Of a stretch of DNA of 64,000 nucleotides, positions 8,805 to 17,636 are shown piece by piece. The notes beneath the pieces were generated by a model. It had not been told where the DNA came from. It made no database searches and saw nothing but the letters and a program-made list of their open reading frames with translations. The position numbers were made by a program, and so were the translations under genes. Source of the DNA: Streptomyces sp. NBC_01260. GTDB lineage: Bacteria > Actinomycetota > Actinomycetes > Streptomycetales > Streptomycetaceae. Position 1 is the stretch's first letter; every line of letters begins with the position of its first letter. Location of the stretch: assembly GCF_036226405.1 (NCBI RefSeq), contig NZ_CP108464.1, positions 9,052,001-9,116,000 on the forward strand, read 5' to 3'.

Positions 8805-10634
8805 TCAGTTCCTCACCTCGAAAGACTTCTTCTCGGTCAACTTGCCGTCCTTGAAGCAGAACCGGAAGACCGGCTCCTTGTCCGGATTGTTGCTGGACTC
8901 CGTGGAAGTCAGGCTGAGGCACTTCGCGCCCTTGGGCACGGGCGGCGCATCCGTTTCCAGGCCGTCGGTCACGAAGGAGTTCTCCTTGGGCAACTGCTTG
9001 CGGATCTCTGCCTCGGACTGGCCCACCTTCACCGCGTCGTACTGCTTCGGCTCGATCCTGGCCTCTTCCGCCTTGTTCAGGAGGAAGTATCCCCCGACGC
9101 CGAGGGCGGCGATCACCAGCAGCAGAGAAATCAGTACCGCCATCCCGCAGCCGATGGCTATGCCGCTTCCGTTCTTCCTGCTCATTGCCTTGGCCAGCTC
9201 CTTCAGACCGTTCCCATTCATGACGGGACCACCCTCGTCCAAGGAGTCCCCCGGGGTCTGCTGCCAAAAGGTGTTCGTTGGATCAACGAACGTCGTCGTC
9301 ACGTTGCCGGGCTCGGGGCTCGGGATCCCGCCTTCCGGCGATGTGTACGGCAGCACGCCCGCCAGCCGGAAGCCGCCGTCCGCCGTCGGGCCCGCGTGCG
9401 CCAGGCCCCCGATGAGCCGGGTCCGCTCACCGAGCCCGGTCAGCCCCTGGCCGCCGCTCACCACGCCCCGGCCGTTGTCCGTCGTCCTGGTTGCGGGACC
9501 GTTGGCGACCTCCACGACCAGCGAGTCCGGCTCATACCGCAGCTCGACGGTGATCGGGGCGCCCGGGGCGTGCTTGTGGGCGTTGGTCAAGCCCTCTTGG
9601 ACGATGCGGTACGCCGCGTGATCGGCGGTCGGGGGGAGCGGGCACGGCTCGCCGGAGTGCCGCAGCTTCACGGCCGCGCCCACGCTCCGGGACGTTCCTA
9701 CCAGGCCCTCGATGCCCGCCACCCCGCGCGACAGCGCCGTGGTGTCCTCCGCCTCCGCCGCAGCAGCCGCGACGCCTGGGGTGGTGCGGTCCTCGTGTGG
9801 AGCCTCCGTGCTGTCCCGCATCACCTGTACCACCTCGCGCAGCTCATGCATCGCGGCCACCGACGCCTCGCGCAGCACCCCCACTGCCTCCCGCTGCCGT
9901 CCGGTCAGCTCGCGGTCCACCTCCAGCGCGCCCGCGTGCACCGAGATGAGCACCAGCTGATGGCCGAGGCTGTCGTGCATGTCCTGCGCAATGCGCTGAC
10001 GCTCCCGCGCCCGGGCCTGTCCGGCGATCATCGCGCGCTCGCGTTGCTGCTGGGCCTCGTACTCCCGAAGCGTGTCGGTCAGCGTATGGTGCTGCGACCG
10101 GTAGCGGCCGGCCAGGCCGGGAACGATGATCGCGACCAGCGGCCACAGGACGCCGAAGACCAAGCGGGGCAGTGAGAGGTGAGGCAGCGCCTGCACGACT
10201 GCCAGGCCGAGGTTGAGGACGTATGCGAGGGCGAAGGTGCCGACGGCCCTGCCGACCCCGTCGATCCGCCGCCCCGCCGACCACGCGGCGACAAGGACCA
10301 ACGGAGCGAGACCGCCGAACAGGACAGAGCCGACGGCCGTCACCAGCAGCACGGACGCGGGCAACGTCCGGCGCAGAAGTGACAGCGCTGCGATCGCCAG
10401 CCCGGCGGCAGCGATCCGTACGGTGCCGCCGTGGTCCAGGGCCGCGAGACCTGCTCCCAGCAGCCCAAACGCTACGCTCAGCAGCGATTCGCCCACGATG
10501 CGCCAGGGAGACCACATTCCGGGAACCAAGAGAGCCCTGCCCGGGGCAGCCAGCCGCAGGGTAGCCGAACGCAGCCTCGCTGCCAGTGCCTGGCGAGCCG
10601 ATGCTTTAAGGGCCGTAGATTCCACACGAGTCAC
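8805..10634 (-). CDS. sensor histidine kinase with C-terminal membrane/OmlA-like extension
   Basis: 609 residues. The N-terminus has several membrane helices (about 45-170), then a HisKA_3 domain with the phospho-His in RIAQDMHDSLGHQ, and an ATPase domain with NAHKHAP (N box) and GGQGLTGLGER (G box). Unusually, about 170 residues follow the kinase: a linker, a single strong membrane helix (AVLISLLLVIAALGVGGYFL) and a small domain with DAVKVGQSEAEIRKQLP, reminiscent of SmpA/OmlA-like lipoproteins. The extra domain may sense something across the membrane. It is the partner of the response regulator at 8077-8730. Confidence 0.88.
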   Translation of the reverse strand: MTRVESTALKASARQALAARLRSATLRLAAPGRALLVPGMWSPWRIVGESLLSVAFGLLGAGLAALDHGGTVRIAAAGLAIAALSLLRRTLPASVLLVTAVGSVLFGGLAPLVLVAAWSAGRRIDGVGRAVGTFALAYVLNLGLAVVQALPHLSLPRLVFGVLWPLVAIIVPGLAGRYRSQHHTLTDTLREYEAQQQRERAMIAGQARARERQRIAQDMHDSLGHQLVLISVHAGALEVDRELTGRQREAVGVLREASVAAMHELREVVQVMRDSTEAPHEDRTTPGVAAAAAEAEDTTALSRGVAGIEGLVGTSRSVGAAVKLRHSGEPCPLPPTADHAAYRIVQEGLTNAHKHAPGAPITVELRYEPDSLVVEVANGPATRTTDNGRGVVSGGQGLTGLGERTRLIGGLAHAGPTADGGFRLAGVLPYTSPEGGIPSPEPGNVTTTFVDPTNTFWQQTPGDSLDEGGPVMNGNGLKELAKAMSRKNGSGIAIGCGMAVLISLLLVIAALGVGGYFLLNKAEEARIEPKQYDAVKVGQSEAEIRKQLPKENSFVTDGLETDAPPVPKGAKCLSLTSTESSNNPDKEPVFRFCFKDGKLTEKKSFEVRN

Positions 10635-10664
10635 CCGGTCACGTTAAGCCCCTCTCAACCCGCT

Positions 10665-10925
10665 CCGCACCGGCCATTGGTCGCGACGGCCAACGACGAA
10701 AGTCCAACCTGGCGTGGCGGCCCGGCATCCGTCGGCCACCCACAAGACCCCGGCCGCAGCAGAGCGCCGACGGGCTCGCCGGACCCTGCCCGGCCGGGGT
10801 CGACGAACGCGAACAGCGAGTGATGACCGAAGGCCTTCCGCCAGGTCGCGGCCGCGTGTTCCTTCTGCGAGTGCGCGAGACCAGCACCCCGTCGATGTCC
10901 ACGTTCACCTCGCCGCCCGCGTTCG
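10665..10925 (-). pseudogene. IS1380-type transposase fragment
   Basis: Minus-strand translation gives VNVDIDGVLV and, after a one-base slip near 10881, LAHSQKEHAAATWRKAFGHH, then FVDPGRAGSGEPVGALLRPG. This is the central region of IS1380 transposases (HSEKE ... GTGEPLA ... LRPGNAGSNTA). Both ends are missing. It abuts the recombinase cluster that starts near 10976. Confidence 0.7.
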
Positions 10926-10975
10926 GGGCCGCCTGGCCCGCCAAGCACCCAGCGTCGGCAACCCAGCCTGCTGCG

Positions 10976-11200
10976 GTGACACCCCGCCCCGCCGCGATCC
11001 TGCGCGAGGTCCAGGAGGACATCGACGTCCCCGGCGGCCTCTTTCCCGCGCTTGCGCAGCTCGTCTCGGCCGCCGCACGGCGGGCGGAGCAGACCGACCG
11101 CGACGGCGACGCCTCTTGCCCGCTGCACGAGGCCGCCGCCCTGTTCACCGACAACGCCGGGCCACGCCTGAACTGGGCGGCCCGCGCCCTTCACCCGTGA
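10976..11200 (+). CDS. small hypothetical protein of the recombinase cluster
   Basis: 74 residues if started at GTG 10976. Upstream in-frame sequence overlaps the IS1380 relic, so the gene may be 5'-truncated. The helical sequence contains ILREVQEDIDVPGGLFPALA and a conserved-looking SCPLHEAAALF. Its TGA overlaps the next GTG (GTGA), indicating translational coupling with the following genes. Function not recognised. Confidence 0.5.
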   Translation: MTPRPAAILREVQEDIDVPGGLFPALAQLVSAAARRAEQTDRDGDASCPLHEAAALFTDNAGPRLNWAARALHP

Positions 11201-11424
11201 CAGCGCCGATCCCGCGCCTTCTGCTCCTGTCCGATCACATCGAACGGATGCGGACCACCCTCGCCCCGCCGCACTGGCAAGCTCTGTGGGGTCGGCAGGC
11301 GGCCGCTCTGGCGGAGGTCTTCGAGGAGTGCGCCGACCTCGTGCCGGCCGCGCGCCGCGAGATCGCCGAACGCGGCCTGCGCCTCGATCTCCCCCTGGGC
11401 ATGAGGACGGAGTTCGACCGATGA
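11197..11424 (+). CDS. small hypothetical protein of the recombinase cluster
   Basis: 75 residues, GTG start inside the previous stop codon and a 4-nt overlap (ATGA) with the integrase. A helical protein containing HWQALWGRQAAALAEVFEEC. The tight coupling on both sides suggests an accessory factor of the recombinase, but I know of no characterised relative. Confidence 0.6.
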   Translation: MTAPIPRLLLLSDHIERMRTTLAPPHWQALWGRQAAALAEVFEECADLVPAARREIAERGLRLDLPLGMRTEFDR

Positions 11425-13460
11425 CGGCCCGCCCTGCTCCCGCGCCCCTGTCGTCGCTCACCTTCCGGGACGACGAGAAGGTCTTCAGCCACGGCGGCTA
11501 CCAACTCCTCGACGACATTGCGGTGCCGCAGTTCGGCGACACCCGGTGCTGGCCGGCCGACTGCCTCGGCCGCCCGGCCAATCGGAAGCCGTCGGAGTGG
11601 CGGTTCGCCTTCTCCCAGGATGACCCGCTGATCAATCTGCAGCTGCGGGAGTACTGCTTTGCCCTGCTCAACCCCTCCCACCCGGTCTTGCGTAAGTCGC
11701 TGATCTTCCTGCCCGCCGTGCCGCTTGCCGTCGCCACCATCAATGCGTCGATGCTGGAGATCAGGAAGGTCATGCGCTGGGGCCGCGAACAGGGACTGCC
11801 GGCAGACCTTGGCCTGTGGGACCAGGAAGACTGGCACGAGGCGATCGTTCACAAGGCGTCCCAGGTCGAAGGCGCGAAGACCGTCGCCTTCCACGTGACG
11901 GCTATCCGCCGCCTGCGCCAGCTCGCCGAGGTCATCACCGGCATCAGCCCCTTCGACGACCCGTGGGGCGACGAGACAGCCGAGGCCATCGGAGCCAAAG
12001 CGTACGACGAGGACATCCCCAGCAAAGACACGCTCGCCACCCCGTCCATCCCGCCCGAGACCTGGTGGCCGCTCCTGCGCGGAGCCTGGACCTACATCCA
12101 CACCTTCGCCCCCGACATCTTCCGCTGGCGCGACCACTTCGCCCAGCAGAGGCAACCACGGCCCGATACACCGCTTTCCACCAGCGCACGACCGACCCCT
12201 GCCGAAGACACCGACACCCTCTTGGAGGAGTGGCTCAGTGCGCCGGGCAACGCGGTGCCGGTCCACGAGGTCGACTACCAGAACACCAAGGCGGGGACGC
12301 CTATGTGGACTGCCCTCAGCAAGATGGTCACCAACGGCAGAACGATGAACATCTTCGGGGCGAACAACACGAGCAGCAGGCCAGAGAAGCGACGAGCCAT
12401 CGTCCTCGCCGCGATCGGTGAAGGCCGCGTGGCGACCGCAACGGCGGGCGTGGGCCGTGGCAAAGGCTCCGCCGCGCCGAGCTACATCGCGCCGGGCACC
12501 GGTCCGGGCGTCACCCAGGAACAACTGGACGACGACGTACGACGCTGGCTGGCCGATCCCTCCACGCTGGTGCCCGTGCACGCCACCGACGACCACGGGA
12601 AGACGGGAGAACCGATCTGGGCGATGGCCGCCCGCATGATCTGGGGTCCCCCTCCCCCAGGGGCCCACCGGAAGCGGTACGCCAAGAGATTCGACCCGCG
12701 CCACCGGACAGGAGCGGCACGCATGCGACTGCTGAGGCAGGCCGTGGCCGCCGGCCGCGGCCTGCCCGTCGATCTTGGCGTCGGAGTGGGCTGGCGCGCC
12801 TACCCCCTGCAGTGCCCGGACGCCGCCCACATCCACCGTGAGGACGGCACATCGGCGCCGTGGCGAGCACAGATCAGTGCCATAGAGCTCACCTTCGAAC
12901 TGCACATGCTCAGAGCAGCGGTGTACGTGTTCGTCGCGGCGCTGAGCCTGATGCGCGACTCGGAGGTCCAGGAGATTCAGCGCGACGCCGTACGTACCTA
13001 CTTCGGCTCCCCAGCCATCGTCTCCCGCAAGACCAAGATGGACCCGGCGCGCCCGGAACTGCACTGGTGGATCATCGAGCCGGTCGCTGAGGCTCTCGCG
13101 GTCATCGAGGAGCTGTCCTGGCACTCCACGCACCTGTTCGTGGCGCTGGCCCCGCCCACCGGAAAACAGACCCACACCGAGCCCGGAATCCAATCCGAGG
13201 CCGAGATCGACTTCTTCATCAACGCCGTCAACACCACTGCTCACCAGCCCGGCCTGGCCAAAATCCCGCCCGCGCACGTCCGCTCGCACATGTTCCGCAA
13301 GACCATGTCGCAGCTCGCCGGACGTGAACCCGACTCGGAGATCGCGCTCGGCCTCCAGCTCAAGCACGCCGCGCGCCGGGCGTTCGCCAACCGCACCACC
13401 CAGGCGTACGCACAGATGGACGCGAGCTGGGCCAAGGAGTTCGACACCGAACTGCAGTAG
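11421..13460 (+). CDS. tyrosine recombinase/integrase (C-terminally truncated by amber codon)
   Basis: 679 residues. The catalytic domain is towards the end: an Arg in SLMRDSEVQEI, the HxxR box in SHMFRKTMSQLAG, and the nucleophile Tyr in TTQAYAQMD. The protein stops at TAG (13458-13460) directly after ELQ, but the same frame continues without another stop to 13952 with good codon use. A CAG-to-TAG change in an ancestral enzyme of about 843 residues is the simplest reading. All catalytic residues remain upstream of the stop. Large recombinases of this kind act in multi-gene integrase clusters of actinobacterial mobile elements. Confidence 0.85.
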   Translation: MTARPAPAPLSSLTFRDDEKVFSHGGYQLLDDIAVPQFGDTRCWPADCLGRPANRKPSEWRFAFSQDDPLINLQLREYCFALLNPSHPVLRKSLIFLPAVPLAVATINASMLEIRKVMRWGREQGLPADLGLWDQEDWHEAIVHKASQVEGAKTVAFHVTAIRRLRQLAEVITGISPFDDPWGDETAEAIGAKAYDEDIPSKDTLATPSIPPETWWPLLRGAWTYIHTFAPDIFRWRDHFAQQRQPRPDTPLSTSARPTPAEDTDTLLEEWLSAPGNAVPVHEVDYQNTKAGTPMWTALSKMVTNGRTMNIFGANNTSSRPEKRRAIVLAAIGEGRVATATAGVGRGKGSAAPSYIAPGTGPGVTQEQLDDDVRRWLADPSTLVPVHATDDHGKTGEPIWAMAARMIWGPPPPGAHRKRYAKRFDPRHRTGAARMRLLRQAVAAGRGLPVDLGVGVGWRAYPLQCPDAAHIHREDGTSAPWRAQISAIELTFELHMLRAAVYVFVAALSLMRDSEVQEIQRDAVRTYFGSPAIVSRKTKMDPARPELHWWIIEPVAEALAVIEELSWHSTHLFVALAPPTGKQTHTEPGIQSEAEIDFFINAVNTTAHQPGLAKIPPAHVRSHMFRKTMSQLAGREPDSEIALGLQLKHAARRAFANRTTQAYAQMDASWAKEFDTELQ

Positions 13461-13478
13461 GCCGCCGCCCGCAAACTC

Positions 13479-13952
13479 GTGGATTTGCTGCGTGGCCGCC
13501 GCCAGGGCGAGCGCGTCGCGGTCGGACCCGGCGCCGCCCGGCTCCACGCCGGCCTCGACAAGGTCATCGCCACCATCGACAACGATCCACAGCTACGGGC
13601 GCAGATCGCCGACGAACGGGTCGAAGAGGCCCTGCTCGCCGACGAGTTCCCCAACCTCCACCTGGGCACCGTCAACCACTGCATGTTCGACGCCCCGCAG
13701 GCCGAGTGCCAGGACGAGCTCCCTGAGGATCAGCGCGGGCTGGCCCCGCTGATCGGCGCCTGCCAGCCGGCCCGCTGCCGCAATTCGACCATCACCCGTG
13801 CCCACGCCCCGTACTGGGTCGCGGAAGAGGACGACCTGATCGCATTGTCCAAGGACCTGCGGTTGTCGCCCCCGAACCGAGAGGCGGTCTTCGTCCGACT
13901 CGCCGACGTCCAGCGCATCACGCGCGCACTCGAAGAGGAAGGCACCGCCTGA
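13479..13952 (+). CDS. C-terminal part of the interrupted integrase
   Basis: 157 residues from ATG 13479, in exactly the frame of the integrase that ends at 13460. It has a possible metal-binding cysteine arrangement (NHCMFDAPQAECQ ... GACQPARCRNS). It could be translated by re-initiation or by readthrough of the TAG; more likely it is the detached end of one protein. Its stop overlaps the start of the next gene (TGATG). Confidence 0.65.
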   Translation: MDLLRGRRQGERVAVGPGAARLHAGLDKVIATIDNDPQLRAQIADERVEEALLADEFPNLHLGTVNHCMFDAPQAECQDELPEDQRGLAPLIGACQPARCRNSTITRAHAPYWVAEEDDLIALSKDLRLSPPNREAVFVRLADVQRITRALEEEGTA

Positions 13953-14353
13953 TGCCGGTATCCGCAGCGTCCGCCGAGAAACTGAGAGCGGCCATGGCCC
14001 GGCTGCTGGCCGGCAAGCCCCTGCACACCGACGGCGCGCTCACCAAGGAGAACCTCGCCCGCGAAGCACAGGTCAGCCACGCAACAGTGCACCGCGCCGA
14101 AGACGTCCTCGCCGAGTGGGACGCGCAGGTCGTCCGCCCCGTCCTGCGCACACCCGGGGAGGTCCAGCGTGACGAGACGATCGCCGAGCTCCGCAAGCAG
14201 CTGCGCGGGGCGAAGGCGCAAGTCGCCGAGCAGCAGGGGAAGCTCGATGCCCTCGCCACGGTGACGGCGAACCTCTACGCAGAGAACCTCGCGCTGAAGA
14301 AACGGCTCGGACGCAAGGGCGTGGCGGTCTTGCACACCGAAGATCACGAATAG
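13952..14353 (+). CDS. TnpC-like recombinase accessory protein (DUF6262-like)
   Basis: 133 residues: an N-terminal helix-turn-helix-like part (LTKENLAREAQVSHATVHRA) and a C-terminal coiled coil (IAELRKQLRGAKAQVAEQQG). Small HTH/coiled-coil proteins of this type follow the integrases of Tn554-like multi-protein recombination systems (TnpC). It overlaps the preceding frame by one base, completing the coupled cluster 10976-14353. The family assignment is from overall build. Confidence 0.65.
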   Translation: MPVSAASAEKLRAAMARLLAGKPLHTDGALTKENLAREAQVSHATVHRAEDVLAEWDAQVVRPVLRTPGEVQRDETIAELRKQLRGAKAQVAEQQGKLDALATVTANLYAENLALKKRLGRKGVAVLHTEDHE

Positions 14354-14534
14354 CTGGCCCCGCCCTCTCCGCGTTGCCTGAACCTCCCCTCTCGAGGGTG
14401 GCCGCCGCCAGCGCCTCGCATGATCACGGCAGCATCACGCCGTGCCGCATCGCATTCGTCGCTTAGGATCCGCCCCCGGTTTCGGCACGGGCGACCCTTA
14501 GCTGCTCAGGCCGAGGAGTCGTCCCGATAGCAGT

Positions 14535-14780
14535 TCAGAACCCTGGGCTCACCCAGTGAGCCATGACTCCGGTGCGTCCGTCGCCACCGCTGCTGACGGC
14601 AGCGACGCCGGCCGCGGGCCCTTGGCGGTGCGCGTAGAGCGCCACTTGGTCCTGGGCGGCGAAGGTGTGCAGGAACGTCTGCCCGGCGGTGGTCTGGAAG
14701 CCGAAACCCGCGGCCGACTGAATGCCGGACACTGCTTCACTGCCCTCAATGAGCACACCGTTTTTGTACAGCGCTGTGCG
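14535..14780 (-). pseudogene. fragment of a C1q/tail-fibre-like protein
   Basis: The minus strand reads LYKNGVLIEGSEAV ... FLHTFAAQDQVALYAHRQG ... GGDGRTGVMAHWVSPGF and stops at 14535. The LYKNG strand, the central VALYAH strand and the final DGRTGxxAxW strand resemble C-terminal C1q-like jelly-roll domains of bacterial surface or phage proteins. The 5' part is lost where the GTTGGCAA-rich boundary sequence begins (about 14800). The 180 nt between 14354 and 14534 show no gene. Confidence 0.4.
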
Positions 14781-14800
14781 GCGCTGACACCGGCCGCTGT

Positions 14801-14911
14801 GACGAAGCAGCCTTGTTGGCAAGGAGCGGCCTGCTTCGTCGCTGGTGAGCCGACCGTGACGTCCGGTAGTTGGCAAGCCGAGCGCAAGTCAGTTGGCACG
14901 TTGTGGTCACG
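14801..14911. repeat. GTTGGCAA boundary cluster, type B (left of terpene gene)
   Basis: It contains a perfect 10-bp hairpin, GACGAAGCAG/CTGCTTCGTC (14801-14840), with TTGTTGGCAAGG in the loop, then GTAGTTGGCAAG (14866), AGTTGGCA (14891) and GTGGTCACG. The second part aligns with 38603-38650 read in reverse: GTAGTTGGCAAG-N6-GCA(A/G)GT(C/T)AGTTGGCA, followed by a GTG(G/A)TCACG block. A dispersed, oriented repeat rather than coding sequence. Confidence 0.6.
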
Positions 14912-14989
14912 GGCGGTGATCTCTCTGACAGCCCGTCATTGTGCGTGAACCTGGCATTACCAAAGGGCTGGGTCTGCGTTGGGCAGGCC

Positions 14990-17548
14990 ATGAACGATTA
15001 TCTGCGCAGTAATCCGCCTCGGTTCCTTGGTGCGGACGAAGGGCTCTCGCTCCTGGTGCGTGGGGGCGGCGGTCTTGCGGGGGCGGGGGTGTGCAGTGCC
15101 TGGTGGCAGGGGGCCGAGCTCGGGGCACGGTCGTGGGCCAAGCGGTGGGGCCTGGTGGGGGATGCGGCCCAGGCGCGGCGTCTGGCGGGGATGGGACACG
15201 GCCGGATGGCGGGGTTCGTGGCGCCTGCGGGCTCGTCGGCGGAGCTGGAAGTGCTGGCCTGTTGGGGTGCGTTCATCACGCTGGTCGACGACGGCTTCGA
15301 CCAGGGCGGTGAACATGCCTCGGTGTCCGAGGTGCGGGCTGTGCTCGATCCTCTGGTCGAGGTACTCAAGGGGACGACCGGTGCCCGGGCCGGGTGCGAT
15401 GCGCCCGCGGTGGCCGCTCTTGAAGATTTGTGGCGGCGCACCGTCGTGGGGACGGCGCCGGGGTGGTGTGCACGCTTCGCGGCGTCGTACGCGTCGTTCG
15501 CGAAGGCGACCTGCGAGGAGGCGCGGTGGCGGCAGGAGTCGTACACGCCGTCGGTGGCGGAGTACATCGCGGTGCGGCGGCGCACGATTACGGTGGCCCC
15601 GCTGCTGCTGGTCTCCGAGCGCCTCCTGGACGCGTGGCCGCAGGCTGAAGTCCTGCACGATGTCTGCTCCGATGCCGTGGCCTGGACAAACGACGTGTTC
15701 GACGCCGGTACGGAGCACGCCGGTGAGATCGGCCTGGTGGGTGTCCTGGCGCGGGAGCGGGGGGTCGGGCGCGGTGAGGCGGCCGCGATGGCCCGCGCCA
15801 TGATCGAGGAACGCCTGGACGACTTCGAGTCAGCCGCCGAACGCCTCGCGGTTTTGAATCCGCATGACGGGGGTGTCCGTTCGCGGATCGAGCGGGTGCG
15901 TACCTTCTTGTACGGGGCGGTGGCCTGGCAGTACGAGAGCCGCCGCTACCGCGCCACCCTCCCCGTACAGCATGCCCCCCGTAACCGGGCCGCGGATCCG
16001 ATAGAGAGCGCCGCCGTCCGGCTGGAGCGGCGGCTGGCACTGGCGGTGGCGCCAGGCGGGGCGCTGCCGGACCGGTGCGCGGGCCGCGTGCTGGAGACGG
16101 CGCTGCTCCTGGCCCTGCTCCGCGCCCGCGATACCTACCCTAAGGAGGAGCGGGAGCTGGCGTGCTGGCTCGAGGAGCGGCGTGCTGGCGCCGACGCACT
16201 CGACGGGATGCTCATCGACGCGGTTCTGCGCCCCCAGACCCTGCCGGCCGACGCCGCCGCAGCGGCGGCCCCCTTCGTCGGCGATGCGGTGTCATCTGCG
16301 GGCAGGCGGGGCCGGCTCAAGCGGAGCATGCTCCACGCCGTACTCCACGTGCTCGGCGGCCTGAGACTGAACCCGGCGGAGATTCCCCCCGCGGCCGGTG
16401 GCACCGTGTCCACGTTCACGCTGGCCAACCTCCTGGCCGTACGCGTCATCTACGCCCAGGCGACCGACCGGCCGCACGCGGTTTCAACCGGTGAACGGTT
16501 CCAGCTGGCCGACGTGCTGGAGAAGGGGAGCGGCAGGCTGCTGTGGGAGGCCAGCGCCGCCACCCATCTCCTCGCGCTGAACGCCCTGCAGTCCTGCCGG
16601 CCCGGCCACCCGGTGGTCGCCCCGGCCGTGACCGGCCTGCTCCTGGCCCGCGACAGTGACGGCGCAATGCCGTTCCTCGACAGCCAGGACGTATGGCTGT
16701 CCGCCGTGGGCGGCCTCGCCTTCCTGGCCCGGCGATCCTTGCGCCCCTACACGGCACGGATGGGCGCGTTCGTCGCCGCCTGGCAGGCCCCGGACGGCGG
16801 CTGGCCCTTCGCGGCCGGTATCCGCCAGACCGACGTCGACACCGCCGCCCGCTGCATGGAATTCCTCCACGCCCTCGACCCCCACCGCTACCGCACCCAC
16901 CTCGCACGGGGCGCCGCCTACCTCGCCGCGAAAGCCGGACCCGACGGCGGCTTCCCCACCTGGAGAGAAGGCGACGACCCCGACCTCGACATGACCGCAG
17001 GCGCCGTCCTCGCCCTGACACCTCACGGCCGCACGCACGCGCCACTGGTCACCGCCGCCACCCACTACATCCTCGACACCCAACACGGTGACGGCACCTG
17101 GCAGCGGAGCTGGACCTTGAGCGAGTCCAGCGTCATCCTGCGCGCCGTCGACGCCCTGCACGCTGCCCGCGACACCCTGGGCGTCGACTCCGTACGGGCC
17201 GCCGCAGCGATCACGCGCGCCGTGGCGAGGCTGACCGCCACCCAGCAACCCGACGGAGGATGGGGCCACACGCCCGACCACGACACCGACCCGCTGTCCA
17301 CCGCCCAGGCCATCCCCGTCCTCGCCCGCTACGGCCCACCCCACGCCACCGCCGCCGCGACCGCTTGCCTGCTCTCCTGCCAGGACGACACCGGCCGCTT
17401 CCCTGCCCCGCCCGACCAGACCGGCCCACGGCCCCTGGCCTTCGACTATCCCGTCGTCGCCGACCTCCACGCCCTCACCGCCCTCACCCGCCCCCAGGCA
17501 GATGTCCTTGATCGATTCCAAGGGATGCCGGCGCGCATGCGTCGATGA
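14990..17548 (+). CDS. terpene cyclase: class I domain fused to class II-like domain
   Basis: 852 residues from ATG 14990; the longer frame runs into the upstream repeat. Residues 1-320 are a class I terpene synthase: acidic motif DDGFD (100-104), basic RRR near 196, the NDVFDAGTE triad (N234, D238, E242) and a C-terminal RRY. Residues 340-850 resemble squalene-hopene/labdane class II cyclases, with QW-type repeats QAPDGGW (599), GPDGGF (650), HGDGTW (699), QQPDGGW (752) and a DVDTAA motif at 615 in place of DxDD. It could protonate and ionise the same prenyl diphosphate in turn. The order class I-class II is the reverse of plant bifunctional diterpene synthases. No prenyltransferase or P450 is adjacent. 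Confidence 0.85.
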   Translation: MNDYLRSNPPRFLGADEGLSLLVRGGGGLAGAGVCSAWWQGAELGARSWAKRWGLVGDAAQARRLAGMGHGRMAGFVAPAGSSAELEVLACWGAFITLVDDGFDQGGEHASVSEVRAVLDPLVEVLKGTTGARAGCDAPAVAALEDLWRRTVVGTAPGWCARFAASYASFAKATCEEARWRQESYTPSVAEYIAVRRRTITVAPLLLVSERLLDAWPQAEVLHDVCSDAVAWTNDVFDAGTEHAGEIGLVGVLARERGVGRGEAAAMARAMIEERLDDFESAAERLAVLNPHDGGVRSRIERVRTFLYGAVAWQYESRRYRATLPVQHAPRNRAADPIESAAVRLERRLALAVAPGGALPDRCAGRVLETALLLALLRARDTYPKEERELACWLEERRAGADALDGMLIDAVLRPQTLPADAAAAAAPFVGDAVSSAGRRGRLKRSMLHAVLHVLGGLRLNPAEIPPAAGGTVSTFTLANLLAVRVIYAQATDRPHAVSTGERFQLADVLEKGSGRLLWEASAATHLLALNALQSCRPGHPVVAPAVTGLLLARDSDGAMPFLDSQDVWLSAVGGLAFLARRSLRPYTARMGAFVAAWQAPDGGWPFAAGIRQTDVDTAARCMEFLHALDPHRYRTHLARGAAYLAAKAGPDGGFPTWREGDDPDLDMTAGAVLALTPHGRTHAPLVTAATHYILDTQHGDGTWQRSWTLSESSVILRAVDALHAARDTLGVDSVRAAAAITRAVARLTATQQPDGGWGHTPDHDTDPLSTAQAIPVLARYGPPHATAAATACLLSCQDDTGRFPAPPDQTGPRPLAFDYPVVADLHALTALTRPQADVLDRFQGMPARMRR

Positions 17549-17636
17549 GCGCCGGCTGCGCTACCGCGGGTCAGCAAGGCAAACCGCGAAGGTGGTTCGG
17601 GATCCTGACCAACCCCGGCGTAACTCGGTCCAGGCG

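Noticed and set aside
11235..13547. 770-codon minus-strand frame opposite the integrase
   Set aside because: A GC-rich shadow frame: Gly/Arg/Val-rich without domain structure, while the plus strand has recombinase catalytic motifs.
14870..14989. 40-residue N-terminal extension of the terpene cyclase
   Set aside because: It overlaps the dispersed GTTGGCAA repeat; the class I domain begins normally at ATG 14990.
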